Program-made: the position numbers and the translations under genes | Part shown: positions 4,723 through 9,436 of the stretch, piece by piece | Layout: the number at the start of each line of letters is the position of its first letter | Numbering within the stretch: position 1 is the stretch's first letter | The notes under the pieces: generated by a model | What the model was told of the DNA's origin: nothing | The model's input: the letters and a program-made list of their open reading frames with translations, nothing else | The model's database searches: none | Source: JAEZRQ01 sp049294415 | GTDB taxonomy: Bacteria > Patescibacteriota > Patescibacteriia > Patescibacteriales > UBA12465 | NCBI GenBank assembly: GCA_049294415.1 | Contig: JBAQCS010000019.1 | Span: 1-9,436, forward strand | Length of the DNA: 9,436 nucleotides | Direction of reading: 5' to 3'

Positions 4723-5766
4723 CTACCTTACCATGTTAACAATAATTGGACGTTGGTTATAATTTTTACCCATAAAATCATCCATGTAAACAGCTTTTCC
4801 GTTTTTAGAAATTTCCATAAATACCTTCCATTTTTCCTGCTCACTTAAAAAATTAAGGACTGCATAACCATCCAAATCAAGAGTTTCTTTTAACGATTTT
4901 ATCTGGTTAATATATATTTTATTATAATCAGAGGCAATTGCTTTTTCTGCGTCCATATTTTTTAATTTGGCATCCAAAACCATACCCCTTCCAACTTCCA
5001 ATTTAACCTCATTATTAATTTCAGCCTTTATCATTTCACCTTTTCTTATTTCCATTTCTACAGCTAATCTAAAATGCTCAATTTCTGGCGTATTAATAAT
5101 AGCTACTGGAACGAAAGAAATTAAATTAACTCCTACTCTATCCATAATAGACCCTCTAATTTTGGATACAATTTGTTTTTCCCAATCTTCAGAAACGAAT
5201 TTATCTACAATCTCTTCAATCTTTCTAGAACGAACATAGGCATTAACACATGATTCTACTGATTGAGCGATGTAAGAGTAGGAGTCTACTGCTCCGTAAA
5301 TTATTTTCTTAGGATCAAGACATTCTATGTATACTTTATACATTAAACGCAAAGGGACGCCTTTCTTAGACTCCGCATTATTATGGCTACCATAACAAAA
5401 ACAATCCACAACATCTGACGGCAGTCCATTTCTGGAACCCGTCATAATAAAAAGTGTGAGTTGATTTATGGGAACATCAACCTCCTTATTTAAAAAACTA
5501 AAATAAGGAAAAGGAAAATATAAACCAGGCATAACTACTTCCATAACTCTACCCTGCCATTCATATACCCGATTAAAACCAGTTGCCACCGTCACCTTAT
5601 TTTTCCATCGTAAAATAATAATAATTAACGAAGGTAAAAAAGCACCAAATAATACGAACCAATAACTAGAATAATAACCAATGATTGTTAATACCACTGC
5701 AACCAGGATGGTTATAATTAAATCCAACCAAAGCCATGCTTTAAGAAATACTTTTTTTGCATTCAT
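4723..5766 (-). CDS. SPFH/band-7-like membrane scaffold protein, copy B
   Basis: This 347-residue protein is a paralogue of the one at 3401-4519 along its whole length. It has two N-terminal membrane helices (about 12-30 and 35-52), then RWKNKV (53-58), YEWQG (68-72), MPGLYFPFPYFSFL (79-92), an SPFH-like region to about IINTPE (223-228), a charged helical region (about 229-285), and the shared C-terminal blocks VLNFLSEQ (303-310) and AVYMDD (325-330). It lacks the long disordered tail of copy A. It differs by a Cys-containing loop, DCFCYGS (121-127), where copy A has YKYGS. It is a single-gene unit with its own promoter, an AGGAGG ribosome binding site 8 nt before the ATG, and a terminator. 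The closest precedent for a paralogous SPFH pair is HflK/HflC, which form a mixed cage around FtsH. A hetero-oligomer is plausible here but not shown. Confidence 0.8.
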   Translation of the reverse strand: MNAKKVFLKAWLWLDLIITILVAVVLTIIGYYSSYWFVLFGAFLPSLIIIILRWKNKVTVATGFNRVYEWQGRVMEVVMPGLYFPFPYFSFLNKEVDVPINQLTLFIMTGSRNGLPSDVVDCFCYGSHNNAESKKGVPLRLMYKVYIECLDPKKIIYGAVDSYSYIAQSVESCVNAYVRSRKIEEIVDKFVSEDWEKQIVSKIRGSIMDRVGVNLISFVPVAIINTPEIEHFRLAVEMEIRKGEMIKAEINNEVKLEVGRGMVLDAKLKNMDAEKAIASDYNKIYINQIKSLKETLDLDGYAVLNFLSEQEKWKVFMEISKNGKAVYMDDFMGKNYNQRPIIVNMVR

Positions 5767-5775
5767 TTTTAATTC

Positions 5776-5800
5776 CTCCTATTTTTAGTTTAATTTATTT
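5776..5800 (-). repeat. Duplicated leader with Shine-Dalgarno, copy B
   Basis: This 25-nt leader segment ends in TAGGAG(G) and is nearly identical to 4529-4554. The AGGAGG core is the strongest ribosome binding site in the window and fixes the start at 5766. Confidence 0.8.
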
Positions 5801-5827
5801 GTTAAAGATCTTTTTTAAATTCTTAAA

Positions 5828-5856
5828 ATAATACAACTTTTTATTAATTACGTCAA
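5828..5856 (-). promoter_or_regulatory. Promoter of SPFH copy B
   Basis: On the minus strand TTGACG (5851-5856) is 17 bp from TATTAT (5828-5833), giving a leader of about 55 nt. Confidence 0.8.
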
Positions 5857-5904
5857 GTAATATAAATGGGCGTTAATTTATCTAAAATATATAACCTTAG
5901 TCCC

Positions 5905-5934
5905 TTGGTACCTCCCTAAAATTTATGTTATAAT
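5905..5934 (+). promoter_or_regulatory. Promoter of the pilMN-pilO operon
   Basis: TTGGTA (5905-5910) is 18 bp from TATAAT (5929-5934), which is preceded by TG to form an extended -10 (TGTTATAAT). The transcript should start near 5941, leaving a short leader of about 20 nt without a Shine-Dalgarno site. It diverges from the SPFH copy B promoter. Confidence 0.75.
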
Positions 5935-5961
5935 AAAAATATAAATTACGGTTTTTTATCT

Positions 5962-7380
5962 ATGAATTTATTGAACGTTATATCAAATGAAGAGTCTATT
6001 GGCGGTCTAGCAATTAGCGATGACAGTATCAAATTTTCCCGTTTAAAAGACTCAAAATCAGGGCTTAAAGCTGAACTTTTAGTTGAAGAAAAAATATCAG
6101 ACAAAGAATTGGCTGGAGGCGATGCGGCCTTTATTGCTAAGCTTTTAAAATTCTCCAAAAAAAATAAAATTAAATATATTATAATATCAGTTCCAACTGA
6201 TAATATTTTTGTTAAAACTTATACTTTTCCTGCTGCCATGCCAGATGATAAAGTAAAAGAATCTATTAACTTAACTATTGATTTACAACTACCCAAAAAG
6301 AAAGAAGAAATTTACTGTGACTGGATGAAATTAGTAGACGGCGAAGAAAAAAAGGTATTACTATCTTATGTAAGTCGGGATTATATTAATAGTTTAATCT
6401 CTAAAATAAAAAAAGTTGGACTAAAAATAGTAGCCATTGAAAGCCATGCCTTAAGCTTAGCTAGAGTTATCAAACAAGTTAAAGATGAATCTTTATTAAT
6501 AGTAGATAAAGAAATTAACACCACCTCTTTTTCTGTTATTAAAAATAACCAACTCTTTTTTTCTTGGTCAGCGCCTAATAATAAATTAGAAAATAACCTC
6601 TCTCAAGAAATAAATAAAATTGTTAATTATCATGACTGGTTTAATATGCCCCTTAAGAGTTTAGTCTTGTTGGGCAACTTTACTGAAAAAGAAACTAAAA
6701 AAATGCCACTTAAAATAATTAATGCTGAATTAGTTGACGCTCTCAAGACAATTACTGCTGATACTAAATGGTTTGCGTCTCTAGGCGCTGCCCACAGAGG
6801 TTTAATAGCTCGTCGTGATGATAAAATGATTAGTTTCATGGAAATAGGTACAGAAAAAGCCTATCATCAAGAAAAAATTAATACGACTGTTAATTTTTTT
6901 ATCGGTATTAGCACGGCTCTAGCTATTTTTTTCGCAGCCGTCTTTAGTGCCACTTGGTTTATGCTAGCTATGATGCAAAATAATTATAGCCAGCAAATAT
7001 CTTCTTTTAACTTATCGCCTTCCGCCGAAAATGCTTCTACCCTTAGAGAACAAGCCAGCACTTTTAATAGCTTAACGAGTCAGATTAGCTCCCTAATTAA
7101 AAAAGAACCAAGTTGGAGCAAGGTTACTAACGAAATTAAAAGTAAAACTACTAGCGGCGTAATAATTAATAACTTATCACTGCCTAGTGCCAATGGCCAA
7201 TTTTCAGTAACAGGCTTGGCTATCAATCGCGAAGCTATTAATAATTTAAAGAAGTCTTTTGAATCATCAGAAATGTTCAGTGAGGTTAATATCCCTTTGA
7301 ATAATTTAGGCAAGAAAGTGGATATTCCTTTTTCTATGACTTTTAAAATGAAAGATGGGCAATTAATTTATTCTAACTAA
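5962..7380 (+). CDS. PilM-PilN fusion, type IV pilus inner-membrane assembly protein
   Basis: This 472-residue protein combines two usually separate pilus platform proteins. Residues 13-285 resemble PilM, the actin-fold cytoplasmic protein: IIISVPTDNIFVKTYTFPA (73-91), then MPDDKVKESI, LPKKKEEIYCDW (110-121) and GLKIVAIESHALSLARV (153-169). A membrane helix follows at about 309-336. The periplasmic part resembles PilN: a helical stretch (about 340-385) and a ferredoxin-like region (about 386-468) with GVIINNLSLP and GQFSVTGLA. This order (actin-like domain, helix, ferredoxin-like domain) is that of GspL in type II secretion. The nucleotide-binding motifs look degenerate: the first phosphate loop, normally D-I-G-S, reads GLAISDDSIK, and the second, normally D-x-G, reads VDKEINTTS. 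It probably links the cytoplasmic motor to PilO. It is the first gene of a three-gene operon, followed 2 nt later by the PilO-like gene. Confidence 0.85.
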   Translation: MNLLNVISNEESIGGLAISDDSIKFSRLKDSKSGLKAELLVEEKISDKELAGGDAAFIAKLLKFSKKNKIKYIIISVPTDNIFVKTYTFPAAMPDDKVKESINLTIDLQLPKKKEEIYCDWMKLVDGEEKKVLLSYVSRDYINSLISKIKKVGLKIVAIESHALSLARVIKQVKDESLLIVDKEINTTSFSVIKNNQLFFSWSAPNNKLENNLSQEINKIVNYHDWFNMPLKSLVLLGNFTEKETKKMPLKIINAELVDALKTITADTKWFASLGAAHRGLIARRDDKMISFMEIGTEKAYHQEKINTTVNFFIGISTALAIFFAAVFSATWFMLAMMQNNYSQQISSFNLSPSAENASTLREQASTFNSLTSQISSLIKKEPSWSKVTNEIKSKTTSGVIINNLSLPSANGQFSVTGLAINREAINNLKKSFESSEMFSEVNIPLNNLGKKVDIPFSMTFKMKDGQLIYSN

Positions 7381-7382
7381 AA

Positions 7383-7943
7383 ATGTTTAAAAATAAATTT
7401 AACTTAAAATTGGTCTTAAAAATTATTATTATTTTAATAATTATTACTTTATCAGCTGCGATTAGCTATCTTTTAAGTAAACAAATTAATAAAATTAATA
7501 TATCCATGGTTGAAAAAAAGGAAATGGATTATCTTATTTCTAATCGCGAAGCAGTTAATAATCAAATTAAAACCGATTTTTTAGAAGTAGATTCTAACTA
7601 TCAGGCCAAAATTGATAATGCCCTACCTTCTGTCTATAATGTCTTATCTTTTGTGGACGCCATGGAGAGCTTAGCTAAGAAAAATTCTTTCAAACAAAAT
7701 TTAACTTTTAACCAGCCGGTAGCAGTGACTGATATTAGCGGTCCTCTCGACTTAACATTAATTAATTTTAATGTAGCAATTGAAGATGCTAACATTAACA
7801 CCTTCATTGGTTATTTGAAAGATTTTGAAGCGTTACCTTACTTCGCCTCTATCGACAGTATTAATTATCTGGGAACAAATGATAATGGCTGGGAAAACAA
7901 TTCAATAATAAATATTAGCGGTAGTTTTTATGCACATCAATAA
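7383..7943 (+). CDS. pilO: PilO-like type IV pilus assembly protein
   Basis: This 186-residue protein has a short basic N-terminus, one membrane helix (about 10-31), a helical, probably coiled-coil region (about 33-80) and a C-terminal ferredoxin-like domain (about 85-186). The layout and length fit PilO, which pairs with PilN in the inner membrane and helps align the pilus machine. Features of the family include the L-P-S segment at the start of the globular part (81-83), followed by a helix with FVDAMESLAKKN, and FIGYLKDFEALPYFASI (141-157), the conserved second helix and turn. The sequence is divergent, so the assignment rests on architecture and on its position 2 nt behind the PilM-PilN fusion. 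There is no Shine-Dalgarno site, and translation is probably coupled to the gene before it. Its last 14 nt overlap the next gene. Confidence 0.8.
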   Translation: MFKNKFNLKLVLKIIIILIIITLSAAISYLLSKQINKINISMVEKKEMDYLISNREAVNNQIKTDFLEVDSNYQAKIDNALPSVYNVLSFVDAMESLAKKNSFKQNLTFNQPVAVTDISGPLDLTLINFNVAIEDANINTFIGYLKDFEALPYFASIDSINYLGTNDNGWENNSIINISGSFYAHQ

Positions 7944-8598
7944 TCCTAAAAAACTAAAATCAATCAATAAAGAGGGTTTAATATATGCCCTAATTTTTGT
8001 ATTATACGCTGCTATTTTAATCTTGGTTTTTATTTCGGCCACTAAATTCTTAAGTAAGGCTATTAACGTAGCTTTAAGTGATCCGGCCGGCTCCGCCATT
8101 GAAGCTAAATATGGTCAGTTAGATTTAGAAAATTATGCTTTAATTGCTAAAAAGTTGGGATTACAAAAATCAACTCCAGCAAACCCAGTAATAATTTTAC
8201 CAGCGGTTATTTTAGAGGCTAGTTCTACGCCAGAAATAGCCACAACTTCACCAGAGCTGATATCTACCATGATTAAACCTGAAATAACGATACCAATAAT
8301 CGAGCCACAGATAATAGAAGTGAAGCCAAAAATTGTAGTAATTAATTCTACTATTAAATCTGGTTTAGCAGCCCAACTTAAAAATAAATTAGAAACCGCT
8401 GGTTATTCCGTAATTAGAACTGGTAATAGTAAGCCGAGTTTAGCTAGCACCGTTATTAAAATTAAGAATGGTTTTAATCCTGATTCTAACTATTTATCAG
8501 AAATAAAAAAAATCGTAGATATTAATTACGATTTTGTTCTTGATACTTTAGCTGATAACTCTGATTATGAAATAGAAATTATTATCGGTAACAAATAG
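7930..8598 (+). CDS. Membrane-anchored LytR_C-domain protein in the PilP position
   Basis: This 222-residue protein begins MHINNPKK and has one membrane helix (about 17-38), a segment around DLENYALIAKKLGL, a Pro/Thr/Glu/Ile-rich linker (about 81-133), and a C-terminal domain (134-221). That domain matches the LytR_C/LCP C-terminal type (PF13399): KIVVINSTIKSGLAAQL, LETAGYSVIRTGNS, STVIKIKNG, a helix, and YEIEIIIG at the end. The family is found at the end of LytR-CpsA-Psr proteins and alone, and is thought to bind cell-wall or envelope partners; its biochemical role is not settled. No LCP catalytic domain is present. The gene overlaps pilO by 14 nt and ends the operon. In typical operons this place holds PilP, a proline-rich-linker protein that connects PilN/PilO to the outer-membrane secretin. 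This protein may have a comparable spanning role, perhaps tying the machine to peptidoglycan. That is inference. Confidence 0.75.
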   Translation: MHINNPKKLKSINKEGLIYALIFVLYAAILILVFISATKFLSKAINVALSDPAGSAIEAKYGQLDLENYALIAKKLGLQKSTPANPVIILPAVILEASSTPEIATTSPELISTMIKPEITIPIIEPQIIEVKPKIVVINSTIKSGLAAQLKNKLETAGYSVIRTGNSKPSLASTVIKIKNGFNPDSNYLSEIKKIVDINYDFVLDTLADNSDYEIEIIIGNK

Positions 8599-8599
8599 T

Positions 8600-9019
8600 T
8601 TAAAGTTCCTGCCAATTATAACTAGTAATAAGACCGTTAGAGTCCAGGTTAGCATCAACCTGGATTTTTCTTTTAGCGTCACCTTTTTGCCCTTCTACAT
8701 TAATTACTTTAGGACTAGAACCAGCACTGACTGTAACTACAGCACAAGCCACAGGAACGGAACTACAGCTACCTGGGGTAATATCGAGATTATAAGTACC
8801 TACATAATCTTTATTTCTAACTATTCTCTCCAAGGCGTCTTTAGCTCCTAATTGGGCATAATTTAAAGCTTTTTCAGAACTATTACCTTCACTAACTGAA
8901 GTATTATCAGAAATACTAATTGAAGCCATTAAAATTCCAGCCGACAAAATAAGAGCCATTAATACTAATACAGTAGGAATAGAAGCTATGCCTGATTTTT
9001 TATAATTATATTTTTTCAT
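8600..9019 (-). CDS. PilX-like minor pilin
   Basis: This 139-residue protein starts with a short basic leader and then KKSGIASIPTVLVLMALILSAG (8-29), one hydrophobic helix to about residue 37, followed by SVSEGNSSEKALNYAQLGAKDALERI, a helical segment rich in Ala and charges. This fits the N-terminus of PilX/GspK-type minor pilins (Gly, then a small-residue-rich helix, then A-x-x-A-x-x-G-A-x-x-A). The usual Glu at position +5 after the Gly is absent (it reads IASIP), which is tolerated in the GspK/PilX group. Cys85 and Cys92 could form a small disulphide loop. It is probably an assembly-priming or tip subunit of the pilus. It lies 1 nt behind the upstream minor-pilin gene and is co-transcribed. 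Its stop codon is separated by 1 nt from the stop of the convergent LytR_C gene. No Shine-Dalgarno site is seen. Confidence 0.75.
   Translation of the reverse strand: MKKYNYKKSGIASIPTVLVLMALILSAGILMASISISDNTSVSEGNSSEKALNYAQLGAKDALERIVRNKDYVGTYNLDITPGSCSSVPVACAVVTVSAGSSPKVINVEGQKGDAKRKIQVDANLDSNGLITSYNWQEL
8643..8674 (+). terminator. Terminator of the pilMN-pilO operon, inside the convergent gene
   Basis: TCCAGGTT (8643-8650) pairs perfectly with AACCTGGA (8657-8664) around a 6-nt loop and is followed by TTTTTCTTTT. It lies 45 nt past the plus-strand stop codon. The same bases encode QVDANLD of the minor pilin on the minus strand. No T-run follows on the minus strand, so it should act only on plus-strand transcripts. 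Confidence 0.8.
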
Positions 9020-9020
9020 A

Positions 9021-9436
9021 CTAAAAATCTTGATTCAAATCAACACTAGTTCTTTCGCTCTGACTATATTGCCAATCGGGACTAGTGCTGTTATAAGAGG
9101 CTGAAATATTTATCTCGACACTAATTCTTTTTTTATTAAAAACCGTATTAATGTTTTCTAGTCTATTAAAATATAAGTTATTTATCTTCACGGTCTCTGA
9201 AGTGATATATTCAAAAGGAGCCACGTCTACTTGTCTAGTAACTCGATTGTTATTTAAAGTATATTTTACTGAAGTCCCTGAAATAGTTAAATTGAGTAAC
9301 GTGGAACTAGCTGCCGTAGTATCAGGTGTTACTAAATTACTAGCTGAAGCAATATCTCTTTTTATTTTTTCAGTTGCAAAACGAAGATTGGAATTTAATT
9401 CACTTTTAGCTTCCACTCCGCCCCGCCCTTTATTTA
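9021..9436 (-). CDS. PilW/GspJ-like minor pilin, N-terminus off window
   Basis: The frame stays open to the right edge, so the gene is cut at its 5' end. A GTG at 9416 could be read as a start, but the codons before it are also open (reading NKGRGG) and the product would lack a prepilin leader. ELNSNLRFATEKIKRDIASASNL matches the region just after the hydrophobic helix of type IV/type II pseudopilins (e.g. PilW, GspJ), where a helix with F-A-x-x-x-I-x-R-D-I is typical. The remainder alternates in the manner of a pilin beta-sheet domain: LLNLTISGTSVKYTLNNNRVTRQ, then INNLYFNRLE and ISVEINISASY. About 35 N-terminal residues, including the GF-T-L-x-E-type leader and helix, are probably missing. 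It is followed 1 nt later by the PilX-like gene. Confidence 0.78.
   Translation of the reverse strand, partial: NKGRGGVEAKSELNSNLRFATEKIKRDIASASNLVTPDTTAASSTLLNLTISGTSVKYTLNNNRVTRQVDVAPFEYITSETVKINNLYFNRLENINTVFNKKRISVEINISASYNSTSPDWQYSQSERTSVDLNQDF

Noticed and set aside
4967..5239. 90-codon plus-strand ORF
   Set aside because: It is antisense to SPFH copy B and has no promoter or ribosome binding site of its own.
5946..6158. 70-codon minus-strand ORF
   Set aside because: It is antisense to the start of the PilM-PilN gene, and covers its start codon; no supporting signals.
6630..7313. Two minus-strand ORFs (6630-6839 and 7080-7313)
   Set aside because: Both lie antisense within the PilM-PilN coding sequence, which has recognisable domains throughout.
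7902..8099. 65-codon minus-strand ORF
   Set aside because: It is antisense to the pilO/LytR_C overlap and reflects the reverse reading of a membrane helix.
1..9436. UGA-recoded genetic code (Gracilibacteria/Absconditabacteria)
   Set aside because: TGA acts as the stop codon for mutM and SPFH copy A at sensible protein ends, and no frame needs TGA readthrough.
1..9436. CRISPR array, insertion sequence or transposase
   Set aside because: No regularly spaced repeats, no terminal inverted repeats with a transposase, and no integrase gene are visible.

Overview
The window is an AT-rich, tightly packed bacterial segment with short intergenic gaps, small proteins, few Shine-Dalgarno sites and several overlapping or 1-2 nt-spaced genes. 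The VirB2-like two-helix pilin-type protein, the compact type IV pilus genes and the generally small gene size suggest a member of the Candidate Phyla Radiation (Patescibacteria, perhaps Parcubacteria-like). That placement is an inference from gene style, not a phylogenetic result. TGA is used as a normal stop (mutM and one SPFH gene), which argues against the Gracilibacteria/Absconditabacteria code.

Left part (1-2118, all minus strand): a truncated AI-2E/PerM-family membrane protein runs off the left edge. Upstream of it lie the ribosomal protein gene rpmG (bL33) with a hairpin terminator and a GC-rich leader, then a two-gene unit of a 34-residue membrane microprotein followed 1 nt later by mutM (formamidopyrimidine-DNA glycosylase). 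That unit appears to start from a leaderless promoter. Next come a tRNA-Tyr(GTA) gene with a consensus promoter and terminator, and just downstream of it a duplicated tRNA-Tyr 3' end with a hairpin-containing insertion in the T-loop.

Middle part (2169-5856, all minus strand): a VirB2/TrbC-like secreted or membrane protein with its own extended -10 promoter and terminator; a two-gene operon of an unrecognised three-helix membrane protein and an SPFH/band-7-like protein; and, upstream of that, a second SPFH-like paralogue with its own promoter and terminator. The two SPFH genes share a nearly identical leader and are the only genes here with strong Shine-Dalgarno sites. I think this pair plus the three-helix protein is the most likely undescribed system in the window: a putative hetero-oligomeric membrane scaffold.

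Right part (5905-9436): a plus-strand operon for the inner-membrane assembly platform of a type IV pilus. It consists of a PilM-PilN fusion built like GspL, a PilO-like protein, and a membrane-anchored LytR_C-domain protein in the place where PilP would be expected. It converges, with a single base between stop codons, on a minus-strand minor-pilin pair (PilX-like, and a PilW/GspJ-like gene cut by the right edge). The plus-strand operon's terminator lies inside the coding sequence of the convergent minor-pilin gene.
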